DNA of 64,000 nt. Origin: Monocercomonoides exilis (lineage: Eukaryota; Preaxostyla; Oxymonadida; Polymastigidae). The notes below the pieces were generated by a model. It saw only the letters and a program-made list of their open reading frames with translations. It was not told where the DNA came from and ran no database searches. Shown piece by piece: positions 13,373 to 24,829 of this stretch (position 1 is the first letter of the stretch; each line of letters starts with the position of its first letter). Both the position numbers and the translations under genes were made by a program. The stretch covers positions 550,501-614,500 of the forward strand of contig LSRY02000039.1 in NCBI GenBank assembly GCA_001643675.2, written 5' to 3'.

Positions 13373-13681
13373 TATCATTCGAAAAGGAGATCTGATTTTC
13401 TTCTTTTTGATTTGCTTGTTTTGAGACAAAAGTCAGAATGATACTTGGGAAATTTTTAAGTTATTTTTTAAAGGGCATTTTGGCAAGAGTATTTTTATTT
13501 TTTGATGCGAATATTCCTTCAACATTCCAAAAATGTATTTATTTTAGTTTTGGACTCATTCTGCGGTCACGCAATCACCTTCATATGAGCAAATATTTCT
13601 GAGTATGCTAGAATTTAAAAGAAACGAATGGTTTAATAAATCAATGAATTTTTTCTCTTTTGATTTTACATCTTTTTTTAG

Positions 13682-14971
13682 AGAAACTTTCACAATTGGA
13701 ACAATTCACTGAATCCGAACAGAAACAGAAAATTAAGGAAATGAATAAAATGGTTGATGAAATGAATGAAGAAGAGTTGTTTTTTTTCCTCAATCTTGAA
13801 ATGTTCAACAAAATTCATGAAATGATCGAAGAAGAGAAACTTTCGATGGAAAATGTTATTTTGCTGATGAAGTGTATTGGAAATAACAAAATTCGTTTGA
13901 ATTTGCATAGTTTTAACTTTCATAATTCTTTGCTGTGCAGAAGATTTGAGGAGATGATTTCTGATGAAGAGAAGAAAAAAGAGGAAAGAAACGAAAAGCT
14001 TTTTATTGATCTTTGCGAATGCTATTTTTTGTTGAACAGGCGGGCTTCTTCAAATCTATTTCCGGTTTGCGTTCCCTGTCTTCTGAAGGTTGCATTGAAT
14101 AAAGAGGAATACGAGGAGACTGAGAAAGAAGCGGAAATGGCTTTATTTGCATTAAGTCGCATCAATAGATATTTTGTATGTTCACTTCTATTTCATTTTT
14201 GATTACACTTTTTTATATGATTTTAATTAGAAAATTGAAAAAAAACTTTACCTCAAAGAAATCAAAGAAATCATCAAGTATCATCAAGAGCATCAGAATC
14301 TGACTCGACTTGCATATCAATCTGCTTGGATGTTTTTGATGGAGAGATTTTACGATGACCAAAGTTTGGAAGATGATATTGTGAATGATCTGCATTTTGC
14401 GATAGAAGCTGCAAGAGAAATCGAATATCTTACAAAATGTATAGATTGGAAGAGAAAAGATGAAGAAGTGTTTGTGGTTAAGAGGTGGCTGATTGTTGTT
14501 GCTGATTATTTTTTGACATGCACCTTGTGTAACGTGGAATTGGCAGGACTAATGAGCAGCATTGCTCAGTTATTTCGAGCAGCAAGGGAATATTACAGAG
14601 AAATTAGCAGCCTGTGCATTTATCCCTTGAGAAATGCAGCAGAAAAGAAAAATGTGAAAATTGATGATTTGTTGAAAAGCGGAGTAATTGATGCTGTTTT
14701 GGAGGAAATTCGGCAGCCAACACTGGATGATGAAATGGCTGGCGAATGCTTTGAATTCTTTGCTTTGATTTCAGAAAGATTGAAAGGAAAGGAGGAAGAA
14801 AAAATGAAAGAAGCGAAAAGAAAAGAAAAGAAAAGAAAGATATTTGAAAGGATGGAAGAAGAAGGATATGAAGATTGCATCACAAGCATTTATGGAGAAA
14901 TTTCTTTTGTTAATGAAAAATATTATCTTGATTTGTCGTTGAATATTTCTGATTATTTTGTGAATGTTTAA
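13682..14971 (+). CDS. ARM-like helical repeat family protein, copy 1 (5' exon not found)
   Basis: Exons 13682-14175 and 14231-14971 are joined by a 55-nt intron (GTATGT...TTAATTAG), phase 0. The reading frame runs cleanly to TAA. The first exon seen starts at a TTTTTTTAG acceptor in phase 1, so an upstream ATG exon must exist but was not identified. The roughly 410-aa product is helical, Glu/Lys-rich and cytosolic-looking, with no signal peptide or TM. Family landmarks shared with three other loci in this window are DLCECYFLL, CVPCLLKVALNKEE, EIKEIIKYHQEHQNL, the intron position just before the KLYLKEIKEII segment, and a C-terminal MEEEGYEDCI...DYF block. Function is unknown; an armadillo-type superhelix is inferred from the periodic helices. 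Of the four copies it is the only one without a visible lesion. Confidence 0.6.
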
Positions 14972-15639
14972 GAAAATGAAACTTATTTTGTGGTTTAAAT
15001 CATTCAATTCAATTTTATCAATTTTTTAATTTTTTTCTTTTTGTAACTCCAAAATAATATCTTTATCTTTTTATTCATTTCACAAAATGTGTAAAAATTA
15101 TCATTAGAGTTGCTTTGACAAAAAGTCTTTTTATCATTTTTTTGAAAGGATGAAACGAAAAATTGAAAATAAAACAAATAAACACTCAAAGAAATATATG
15201 CATCATTTAACTTTGAAACAAATTTAAGATCAAGACATTAAAAATTACCCATCAAGAGATATTAAAACAAAGAATTATTTTGTGAAAGTCAAGAATAATC
15301 AATTAAATTATGGGTATGATCATATTTTGGATATTTTTATCACTTGTTTCTTTGTAAACTTTTGCTTTAAATTTTGCTTTTTTATCACTTTCATATGTAT
15401 GCTTTTTATATATTCAATTATATGAAAAAAAATTTGTTTGATTTAATTATCATTCAGAATTATGATTTTTGCTAATTTGATGCATTGATGTTTAACGTGA
15501 ACTTTTCAATTGCAATAATTTCTTTTATTCTATTTAACAAATGTGAATAAACATATTGCTTCATCTCTTATGAGATAATTGTGTTTGCCAACAATGAAAC
15601 ATGAAACAATTTGAAGAAGAAAACCATTCAAACACCCCA
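14972..15639. other. Intergenic AT-rich stretch
   Basis: Between the intact ARM-like copy and the PNKP pseudogene. No open frame, repeat or structural feature that I can support. Confidence 0.5.
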
Positions 15640-16731
15640 TCGGATAGCAATAAATGGATTCATCATGACATTGCATTATATAAAATTATGAATCAAGATA
15701 ACTGAACAAGGATAGCAGGCTTTTATTTTGATGGAAACTTGGCAAAAACAAAAAGTGGAAGCAAATTTTGCACAGGTCCAACGGATTGGCAGTTTTGGCA
15801 GCCATGCGTTCCTGAGGCATTAAAGAAATGTTATAAAGATTAGTACCTTGTCGGTATAATTTCCAATCAAATGGGTATTTCTAAGGGGCATATTACTGAA
15901 TCTGCTATCATGGGAGAATTTGACAACTTCAAAAAGGCGGTTGAAATACCAATTGATATGTGTGTTGCTACAAGCGAGGATGGCTTTCGCAGGACGTCTT
16001 GTGAATTGTGGGAACTGCTTGTGTTGAAGTCACTGAAAGGGACAGATCCAAATCTGAAGGAAAAGATTTATGTTGGCGACGCTGGTGGGAGGCCAGCAAA
16101 CAGCGGGCGACTTGACTACAAAAAGGAACATTCGTGCGCGACAGAAAGTTTGCTATCAATGTTGGGGTTGACTTCTACACGCTAGAGGAGTATTTCCTGA
16201 AGAACCCCAAGGCAAAGTTCGTGATTGACGGGTTTGACCCGCGCACGCTCAAAGAAGGCACTCCGATGTTAACGAAGCCGAGCGTACTTAAAGATGTAAC
16301 TGGGTCTGTTTTAGACAAAGAGCACATTGTGTAGGATGCGAGTGCAGAGTTGGAGATGGTGCTTTTAGCGGGAACGTCAATGTCTGGGAAATCGATGTTC
16401 ACAAAGCGGTTCTTTTTGAAGACTGGAAGGTTCGAGCACATCAACAGGTACGCGCTGAAGGGCATGAAGAAGAGTGCAAAGGCAGTGACAGCTAAGCTGG
16501 AGAGCAGGAAGAGCGTGGTGATTGACAGCACGAACCCGAAAAAAAGCTGACAGGGTGCAGTTTATCAGCATCGCGAAGGTGAAAGAGGTGCCTGTGTGGG
16601 TGTTCTGGTTCCAGTTTATGCAGCCGATGGTGCAGCGTATGAACACATACAGAGAGCGACTGCTGGATGTGAATGTACCATTCATCCCACTGATTGCAAT
16701 TCGAATGTACTTCAGGTGTGATGGGGGTTGA
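15640..16731 (+). pseudogene. Polynucleotide 5'-kinase/3'-phosphatase (PNKP-like), dead copy
   Basis: The order of motifs matches PNKP, a DNA end-processing repair enzyme: GPTDWQFW and ISNQMGISKG and YVGDAGGRP (HAD phosphatase part), then DRKFAINVGVDF and GFDPRTL, then the kinase P-loop LLAGTSMSGKS and VVIDSTNP. Damage seen: TGA at 15703-15705; TAG at 15841-15843; a one-base deletion near 16137-16141 (restoring one base would rejoin the frames at a HSCADRKF-type junction); TAG at 16332-16334; and one extra A in an A7 run near 16541. In the HAD motif I the first Asp of DxDGT is replaced: the sequence reads AGFYFDGNLAKT, so the phosphatase nucleophile is a Tyr. The 3' end of the kinase domain is missing. 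Homology is recognised from the known family and the lesions are seen directly. No N-terminal FHA domain is present. Confidence 0.85.
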
Positions 16732-17282
16732 GATTGTGTGTGCTTGAATCTCTTTTTCTTTTTCTTTTTCTTTCTTGCTGTATGTGTGAAAAATGCTATT
16801 GGATGGATTTCGATTATATTAGTGTTATTATTATCCTTCTTCTTCAAATTATAATTATATTAATTAATATTCTTTTTTTCCCAATAAACTTTCAGAAAAT
16901 TTGAAGAGCTAACTTTGATGAAAGTGTCAAATAAATCACAGAAGTCAGTTTTGCACAAAAATTTGAAGATGAGCGATTGAAAAGACTGTTCTACCAACTG
17001 TCTTAGGGAAAAAAAATGACATACGAAAAAAATTAAAAAAAATGATGAAAGTTACTTCCTCATAAAAAACAAAAAGCTGAATTTTTTCAAGGGAATGTTC
17101 TTTGGTTATTATTTTTTGAGTAACTCAGAATTTTGTTTGATTGTGTAATATTTAATATTTTATTCTTCTTTTGGAAATGGGAAGAAAATTTTTATTTTTT
17201 TAAAATTTTGTTCCATCCGACATTTTTGTGTCTTTTTTGTTATAAATCAGTTTTTGAATGTTTATTTTGTATGATGATGTTT
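16732..17282. other. Intergenic AT-rich stretch
   Basis: A TTTTTC-rich run near 16750-16775, then A/T homopolymers. No gene supported. Confidence 0.5.
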
Positions 17283-17469
17283 GACTTATTATGATATGAG
17301 CAGAATAAGTTTGGAACAAATTTTATTTTTTTTTAAAAAAAAAAGCAAAAGTTATTCCCCAATATTTTTATTTACGATCAAGTGATCCAAAATGGGATGA
17401 AATTTCAGGTTTTGTGAAAAAAACAAAGATTTGTTCCAAACTTTTTCTGAAATTATATCATAATAAGTC
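17283..17469. mobile_element. MITE-like inverted-repeat element (187 bp)
   Basis: Terminal inverted repeats begin GACTTATTATGATAT and end with its complement. About 40 bp per arm match with a few differences, including an AAGTTTGGAACAAA block in both arms. No coding capacity. The AAGTTTGGAACAAA block recurs in the elements near 24.2 and 50.5 kb, so these are probably related families. Confidence 0.65.
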
Positions 17470-17870
17470 TTGCTGTTTCATGCAAAAAATACAGAAAATC
17501 GTTTTAATTTAGAAAAACAAAAGAAATTATTCAGTGGAACAAAATTCAGAAAGCAAAAAATTTTGTCCCAAATGAGAATGTTTTCATTAATTAAAAACAA
17601 TTGCGTGTGTACCTGTTATTGGAAAGATAATCGAATATTTTCTATGGGGAAATTTGTTTTATTGTTTTGTATTGAATTATTCAGACATAAATTGAGCGAA
17701 ATTAAAAATGAACTTGATAAATATTTCAGAAAATGAAAAAATTTTCTTTGAATATTACAATTTTTCACCAGCAGAAATCTTTGAAGGTGTTCTTTGAGAA
17801 ATTTTTATTTCCTTTTTGCTTCAATTTATTTGTTGATTTTTTTTTTTAAAATATTTTTGTTCATTGTCAG

Positions 17871-19195
17871 CATACTTTGGAGGAATGTTAAATGAGATTT
17901 ATGAGATGTCCCACGATGAACAAAAGATGAAAATTATTGAAATAAATGAAATGATTGAGAGGATGGATGCAAACGAACTGGAACTTGTTTGCTCAGGAGA
18001 GACATTAGTGATACTTTGGATAATGATTGAAAACAGGAAACTGCCTTTGGAAAACGCCTTTTTGCTATTGAAACATTTGGGGTATTGTAAAGTGCTGAAA
18101 GGAACGTTTAAAAATTGTTTAGACTGTTATTCATTGAAATATGGATTTGAGAAAATGATTATAGAGGAAGAGCAGAAAAATGAAGGAAAGAATGAAAAAC
18201 TTTTGGTTGATCTTTGCGAGTGCTATGTTTTTATGCAAGGTTTAGATTCATCGAGATTGCATTCGACTTGCATGCAATGTCTTCTGAAAGTCGCATTGAA
18301 CAAGGAAGAAAACGAGGAAACACAAAAAGAAGTGGAAATGGCTTTGCTTGCATTGAGTGACATTTGCGAATATTGTGTATGTTCACTTCTATATCCTTTA
18401 TGTTGTATTGATATTTTTCTTATTTCTAATCAGTTTATCGAACAAGAACTTTACCTCAGTGAAATCAAAGAAATCATCAAATATCATCAGGAGCATCACA
18501 ATCTGACTCAATTAGCTTCCCTATCTGCTTGGCAATTTTTTTTCAGGAGATTATGCCATGATCACAGTTTAATGGGAGTGATTGTGAATGAGCTGCATTT
18601 TGTGCGAGAGGCAGCAAGAGAGTTGGAAGAGCTGAGAGAATGCGTTGACTGGAAGAGAAAAGAAGGAATAAATGGAATGAAAGAATCAAAAGAAGAGCTT
18701 ATTTTGATAAGATGGATGTGCACATTGGATATTTTCTTATCCTTATGTAAAGTGTGTAATGAAGAATATAATGGGCTAATCAACTGTGTTGTTCAGGTGT
18801 TTCGAGAAGCAAAAGATAAACATGGAGAAACTTACGAACAATACATAAAACCATAACGAAGTGCAGCGGAAAACAGAGCAGTGAAAATTGATGCTTTGTT
18901 GAAGGAAGGTGCAATTGATCTGGTTTCGGAGGAAATGAAGCAATCAACTTTGAATTATATATTCATTAAGGATTGTTTGTTTTTCTTAATGAATATTTCG
19001 GAAAGATTTGTAGAAAAGGAGAAAAATGAAATGGAACAAGCGAAAAAAAAGGCAATCCTTATGGAGATATTTGAAAGCATGGAGGAAGAAGGATACGAAG
19101 ACTTTATCATCAGCTTTTATGAAATCATTTCTTTTCGGAACACAAGGTATTATCGTTTATCAACAAAATTAGCAGATTACTTTGTGTATGTTTGA
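17871..19195 (+). pseudogene. ARM-like family, copy 2, with premature stop
   Basis: Exon 17871-18376, intron 18377-18433 (57 nt, GTATGT...TAATCAG) and exon 18434-19195. The intron has no stop and a length divisible by three, so it reads through as apparent coding. The order of landmarks equals copy 1 (DLCECYVFM, CLLKVALNKEEN, EIKEIIKYHQEH, ELEELRECVDWKRK). At 18854-18856 a TAA follows QYIKP and the same frame continues (RSAAENRAVKIDALL) to the normal C-terminus DYFVYV. Copy 1 has Leu at that place (YPLRNAAE), so the simplest change is TTA to TAA. The rest of the protein is undamaged, so inactivation is recent or the truncated 5' product is still made. The acceptor at 17870 is phase 1, as in copies 1 and 3. 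The upstream exon was not found. Confidence 0.7.
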
Positions 19196-19951
19196 GAAAA
19201 AGAGAATCATTTCATTCTGTATCTCAAAAAAATGATTTTCGTATTTATTCATTTCACAAAATCTGAAATTAAATTTTCTGAATTGTTTTAATGAATGTAT
19301 TTATTTGCTTTTTCAAAATAAGAAAAAAAATATGAAATTTGAGTTTTTCTTTTTCTCCCATGAAGCACATTCATTGAAATCCTTCATTCTTCATTTCAAT
19401 TGTCGTTCTTTCCATTCCCAAAACAATCAGAGCTGAATCCTCTTTTTCTTCTTTCTCTTTCACTTTTTTCTCTCAGAAATCTTTTTGTGATATTTCACCA
19501 AAACTTGAATTATTGAACATCACTTCCATTTCACTCGTCATCTGAAAGCGGCTGAACGCCAATTTATTCGAAATGCATGATGTCTTCCTTGTCGAAATAG
19601 AAGAGGAATGAAAGATAAAAAAGAAGATGACAATTGTTGAAATGAAGATGAAAGCTGTATGAACGATTGAACAAATGAGAGAGAAAGAGTGTGTAAGAAA
19701 GAGCAAAGTTGAAGTGAAAGATGAATACATCAACATTGAATGAAATGAATGAAGAATTGGACAACTTTTATTTAATAATCTTCGTGTTCAACTGAAATTG
19801 TTGCTCCAGAACGAAATCTCTTCTCTTTTCTATTCATTTCTCTTCTTTTCAGAGATGAAAATGAAATGAATGAAAATGTGTTTCACATTCTCTTCACAGA
19901 CCCCTGCAACAATCAAAAATAGTTTACAGTAATAGAAAAGGTGAACACACT
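19196..19951. other. Intergenic; weak minus-strand hydrophobic frame
   Basis: A minus-strand frame (19473-19736) has two hydrophobic segments but no ATG-to-stop gene I can defend. It may be eroded sequence belonging to the pseudogene just downstream on the plus map. Confidence 0.3.
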
Positions 19952-20666
19952 TCATTTATCTGAACAAAAAGCTTCATAAAAGTTTGTCGTTCCATTTTCA
20001 TTTCCATTTTCTTCCATCTTTTCAAACACTTTTCTTTTCGACTCTCTTCGCCTTGCCTCTTCAGCTTTCCAATCTGTGTTTTCTTTCGATCTTTCACAAT
20101 TGTTTGTGGAAAATGCACAATTTATAAAATAATTTTGAACAACTTTTGCTTGACTGGATGATTTCCCCCAAAACAGTGTCAGTAACTCATTATCCCAGCA
20201 AGATTTCTTCATCCACAACTCTGTTTCTTGCAATATCTCTTCAGGCACAAATGATTTGCTTTGCAAATTTCTCTGAACTGATCGTTCAGTTCACAAAATG
20301 ACCTCATAGTGCAGCAGACAACCTCAATGAATGTTTCATTTCTCAATTTGCATGATTCAAAACATGATCCCAATGTTTTTACAACCTCTTTATCATTCAC
20401 ATTTCTTGCGTCTCTTCCAACTGTTTTTCTTTCTTATTCTCTTCATCAGAATTCTTCCTTTCAAATCTTTTCCTTTTCAAAGAAAAACAAGCCACCGTCC
20501 CGTTTAACCTTTGACTCTTTAAACATCCCCCAGCATTCCAACGCCAATATCTCATCCCCAATTCCAATCCCTTTCCATCCGCCATTATCTTTATTACCTT
20601 GCAAGAATCCACTGCACAAATCGCATCCGCCTCTTCAAATCTCACATTCTCCACTATTCCTCCCAT
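19952..20666 (-). pseudogene. Divergent, broken ARM-like family relative
   Basis: Three overlapping minus-strand frames together resemble the ARM-like family. One has KKEKQLEETQE then DKEVVKTLGSCFESCKLRNE. The next carries QFREICKANHLC. The last ends ESKRKVFEKMEENGNENG, matching the KRKIFERMEEEGYED block at the C-terminus of copies 1 and 2. The frames change twice, so it is not translatable as one product. It lies in the opposite orientation to copies 1 and 2. The call rests mainly on the C-terminal block and is therefore tentative. Confidence 0.35.
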
Positions 20667-21054
20667 TCCCTCGCTTTTCCCTTTTTCTGTGCTGCATCCT
20701 TCAATTCATTCAGTCTACCAATCCTCTCTCAAAAGTTAATAAATAATTTCTTTTTCCATAATAAAAAAAAAGAACAGATTAAATTGTCTGAGCAGTGATT
20801 CAGAAATGCCCCATGCACGCCCTGAAACATTTGCAACTGGTCCTGCTGCATTCTGAAAAATCAAGCAAATGCAACAAATTGGTTCCTTTTCTGAATGTTG
20901 GAAAAACATCCGCTTCAAAAGAGTCACAAATGCCTCTGAAAATGCCCAAATACGTTCAATCATAAACTTATTCCCAGTGCATCATTTTCATGCTTTTGCA
21001 TCAAAACAGATAATCCGATGTGTTATAAAGCATTCATTCGTTGTTTGGTAAATT

Positions 21055-22019
21055 AATAAGGGTTTACAACCCATAATTTTATAAGTGAAGATTTTTGATT
21101 GATGATGCGATTTGTTAAAACTTTGTTTGTGCTGTTTTGGATGTGCAGTTACAGATGCATCCATGTGAGCTATAGTACTGCAGAAGAATAGGGATTTTGC
21201 ATGGAGATGGAGGAGCGGGTGGCTGTTTGCATCGGTCACATTTGAAAAGCGAATTGGTGGAGAAACTCAGCATGAAATTTGAACTTGGTCAAACATAGCA
21301 AAACATATGAAGGAACATCGGCTGCGATATTTTGAATGGGAAATAATTAATGAAAGATGCAGAAAAAGCGAGCAGAATATCAAAAAGATTGAATTGAACT
21401 GCTTGTTCATTTCGAGGGAAATGTTGTGTACTAGGGATATCTTCAGCACAGAATTTGTTTTATGTGAGTTTTCATTGGGGGAAGATTTTGTGGAAAAGGA
21501 AAGTGAATTGGGGGATTGAACAATGGAGGAAACGAGTTGAGCAAGACAATCAGCAGGCCTCAATTACAATGACATTTGCATTTTGTTCGAATTTTGCAGG
21601 AAAATCATCAGAAAAGATTAGTCATTGAATTGGGTTTTGAAAAGGAGTTAGTTTGGAGAATATGTGTTCTCATCTGATATCACAGCCAGCTCCACAATTG
21701 ACTCTCTGCTTTCGATGATGTTCTTTGCCATTCATTTATTGTCCAATTATCTGTTTATTTTAAATGGCAAGAGGCAATTTTGGAGAACAAGAAAGCCAGA
21801 TGAGTTGATAATTACCAATTCATTGGAGATGGGAAAATATTTCAATGTCAAAAAGATGGTTTGATTTTTTTTTATTTCATTCATTTTTCTCTAAAGGTGT
21901 ACTTTTAATGAATACAAAATGACTATGAATAGGAATGCTATGGAAAGAAGCCTTTTTATCTTTTTTCAAAACAGCCAGAAGTTTTGAGATTATTCTTATT
22001 TGCATCACATTCAACAATG
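21055..22019 (-). repeat. Inverted duplication, copy B (965 bp)
   Basis: Reverse complement of 12408-13372, identical wherever compared. Outside this core the similarity continues but drops abruptly: at 20990-21054 on one side (for example, both copies keep a TGTTTTGA..CAAAAG pattern with substitutions) and at 22020-22200 on the other. Confidence 0.9.
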
Positions 22020-22200
22020 ACATTCATGACTTCTGCCGTCTTATTTGAATGACTCTTAACTGGACAATGCTTAACATGAGCTTGAAAGAAAGAGAGAAAC
22101 AAGTCAACTTGGAGTGTTTGTTGGGAGCGTATGGCAGAAACGATGTTTCTTCTGAGCAGATGAGCTTTCTGAACACTCATTTTCAGAACACATTCAGTTT

Positions 22201-23729
22201 TTTCTATGGTGCAACGTGACTTGGAAAAGCTGATATCTTCTGTATCTCTTTAACTTTTCTTCTTCACCTTCTTCTTCACCTTTCTTATCTGTCTCAATGT
22301 CTCACTTCAACAAAAGATGTTGATTTCCAGAATCGATACATCAATCACATTATCAAAAAAAATTCTTCTTTCTCTTTTCATTGTCTTTGAAAATTTTGTC
22401 ACCGATGTTAACTTCTTTGATCATCAGTGGTTTCTTCGATTTCGAATTCTTCTTTGCAAATATCCTCATCAAACATGAAGTTCATTTGAATTGTTGACAT
22501 CATTGGACAAACATAATTTTCTTTTTCTGAGGGACAGAGAAGTTCAATTACTCAAAGATAGTGCACGATTTATGGATTACCTTCTTCATCTGTTTTTATC
22601 TCTCTTCCTTTCACCAATTTTGTGATAAAAATTGTTTATTTTATCCAAAAAAACTGACAAACACGATAATTTATTAAATCAACATCGCTCAAAACATTAC
22701 CAACTTCTGGGAAAATATCTTTGGATAATTTATGAATAATTCAATTGTCATTTTTTTTCTCACCTCCTTCAACTTAATCATCTTCTGCATCCTCATCAAA
22801 TCCATCGAAACAATTTCATTCAACTGCTGTTCCATCAACCTTCACATCATCTCATTGAATAATTTCATTTTTCACATCAATATGAGAAAAAAAGATAGAA
22901 ATAACGAAATAGCCTTGAAATTGATAGCAGAAGAAAAAATGAAGAAACAAATGAGTGACAAAAACTGAGAAAGCGATTACAGAAGAAGAGTAAGAAAACA
23001 ATTAACAAGAACTGACTGCAACCACAGAACAAAAATTAAAAATAAAAAATTTTCAAAAGAAGAGAATTATGTTAGCAAGAAACAGTTAATCTGAAATAGG
23101 TGATTGATGTCAATAATTTTTTTGCAAATGAAATTTTCAAAGAAGTTTTGTTCGTGAGCCAGAAATTGAAGCAAGGGAAATGGAATTCGAATATCCGATA
23201 TTGAGATGAAATGAAGTTTCTTTGATCAGCACAGCTTAATGCTCCAATCTTTCTTCAAATCTTTTGTCATTTTTCTCCTTTTAGTTTTTCACATCTGATC
23301 AGCTTTATCACCGCAGTCTTCAATTTGATTTGCAGATGGATTAATTTCCTTTCAAGGAGAATGCCTCTCTTCTCTCCTTTCTCATGAGCCTTCATATGCG
23401 TAAACGAGAGCCTCTTCACAAGCAAACAAATAAGACAAGCCAGCATTCACTCCAAAAATCAATTCACACATGTGGAAATGAGCACAACTGCCTGTTAAAC
23501 AGAGAAAATAGTGTTGGTATATTCGTCTTCTACTAATAGTGTTAAAGCCAATTGGGTACTTCCTTCACGATGAATCCATTACCTGCCAGAATCACTTGCA
23601 TCACAGTCTTCATGTGAATGTGACGATTTTCATTTTGTAACCCCTTCCTCTTTCTTCTGCACCTCATCCAGCACCTGCATCCATTTCACTTGTCGAACAT
23701 TCATTGCATCAAACATTCATTTCAATCAT
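22201..23729. other. Intergenic / decayed sequence
   Basis: No convincing gene. A minus-strand stretch around 22.73-22.86 kb reads as a short coiled-coil-like segment (EQQLNEIVSMDLMRMQK) interrupted by stops, perhaps an eroded exon. The remainder is featureless AT-rich DNA. Confidence 0.35.
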
Positions 23730-24140
23730 GATCAAAGAACTTCTTTGCATCAGCGAGATTAAATATCAGCATATCATCTGCTTCCCGTCCACCTTGACAA
23801 TTACTCTTCTGAAAGTGTTAACAAACAGAGGAAAATCAGATACTTACTTATTCAGCTTTACCACCTCAGTCAAATCAAATCAGAAGTCGATGCTAGTTAC
23901 GCCTTTTTTCCACAGAACAATCGATAGCATCGGAGAAACCACTTTGTTGATGGGCATCTGCTCCAGAAAGAGCATTGCAGTTGTATATGTGCCTCTCTCG
24001 CTCACAACCACAATATGAGTATCTGTTGGAAACAGCTTCTGGTTCACAACCTCCAGAACTTATGGCTTCCAATTTCCTAGCTGCCGCAAGATTAACAATT
24101 CCTGACGCAACTATTTGGAGTTTTGGTTGCGCAAATGTTT
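23730..24140 (+). pseudogene. Eroded protein-kinase-domain remnant
   Basis: A plus-strand frame reads MIKELLCISEIKYQHII (like a kinase alpha-C helix region). In a second frame SQPPELMASN is followed by TIPDATIWSFGC, which matches kinase subdomains VIII-IX (APE/PPE and DxWSxGC). The catalytic-loop HRD and DFG segments are not recognisable, and a frame change separates the two parts. A remnant is the most economical reading; chance similarity is possible for the first part, less so for the second. Confidence 0.4.
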
Positions 24141-24220
24141 CAAAAATCTTTCAGGTCTCAACTTTTTTTTTAAATTTGACTATGCAACGAAAAAGTTTTC
24201 AATCAAATAGTTTAAAAAGC

Positions 24221-24655
24221 ATATGGGACAGATTTCTTTCATTTATGAAAATACAACAATTTGTTCCAAACTTTTTTTTCATCCTTATCATGATAAGTTT
24301 TGCATTCCCGTGTTAAAAAAAACCCGTGGAAATCATCCAAATTGTCTAAATTTTTTTGAAAAGTTACTTTTGTTTAATTCTCAAAGAAAATTAAAATTTC
24401 ATATTTTTATCAATTTACTGTTCCCACCCACCAAATATCGCTGTCATGTGAACAATCTCTTGATAATGTTTTTATTTCAATTTTTGTGAAGTTTCGTAAG
24501 TGCGAACAGAAATTTGATTGAAATATGAAATTTTTATTTTATTTTTTTGAAAATTAAACATAAGGAACTTTTCAAAAAAATTAAGACAATTGAGAAAAAT
24601 ATTTGTTTGAGCTAAATGGAACAAAATTCATGAAGGAATAATTATCGTCCCATAT
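24221..24655. mobile_element. MITE-like element with ATATGGGAC termini (435 bp)
   Basis: Left end ATATGGGACAGATTTC, right end complementary (ATTATCGTCCCATAT). Subterminal blocks TTTGTTCCAAAC and TGGAACAAAATTCATGAA pair as inverted repeats. A second inverted-repeat unit lies inside it (24341-24590). The short element at 50391-50575 shares the termini but lacks the insert, so this copy looks composite. Confidence 0.65.
24341..24590. mobile_element. Nested inverted-repeat unit (about 250 bp), copy 1 of 3
   Basis: Ends ATTGTCTAAATTTTT / AAATTAAGACAAT, with a TTTTGAAAAGTT inner stem. Related copies lie at about 57860-58106 and in the centre of the large palindrome (about 58565-58798). All share a central core around CTCACCAAAT...TGTCATG and a TTTTGTGA motif. 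Confidence 0.6.
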
Positions 24656-24829
24656 CTTCTGTTTTCATAGGAAAAAAAATAATTTGAAATTTTTTCAAAT
24701 ATTCAAGAAATATTCTCAAACACATGAAAATAATAATCATACATAATAATTTCCGATTCCAAAGTGAAAAACTGATTTTCACAAAATTTCGTGAAAGTGA
24801 GAATAAATTTTTGTTAGGTTTTCAACAAT

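Noticed and set aside
12563-13424. ORFs shared by both copies of the inverted duplication
   Set aside because: Conservation is only DNA identity between copies; starts are non-ATG on most, and no motif is visible.
16377-16847. Minus-strand ORF of 156 codons
   Set aside because: Antisense to the PNKP pseudogene, whose motif content is unmistakable.
15640-19195. Possible reassignment of TAA/TAG to Gln (known in some oxymonads), because several genes have in-frame TAA or TAG
   Set aside because: The intact multi-exon genes all end cleanly at TAA or TGA, the interrupted genes also have TGA and frameshifts, and the family expects Leu (copy 2) or another residue, not Gln, at the stop positions.
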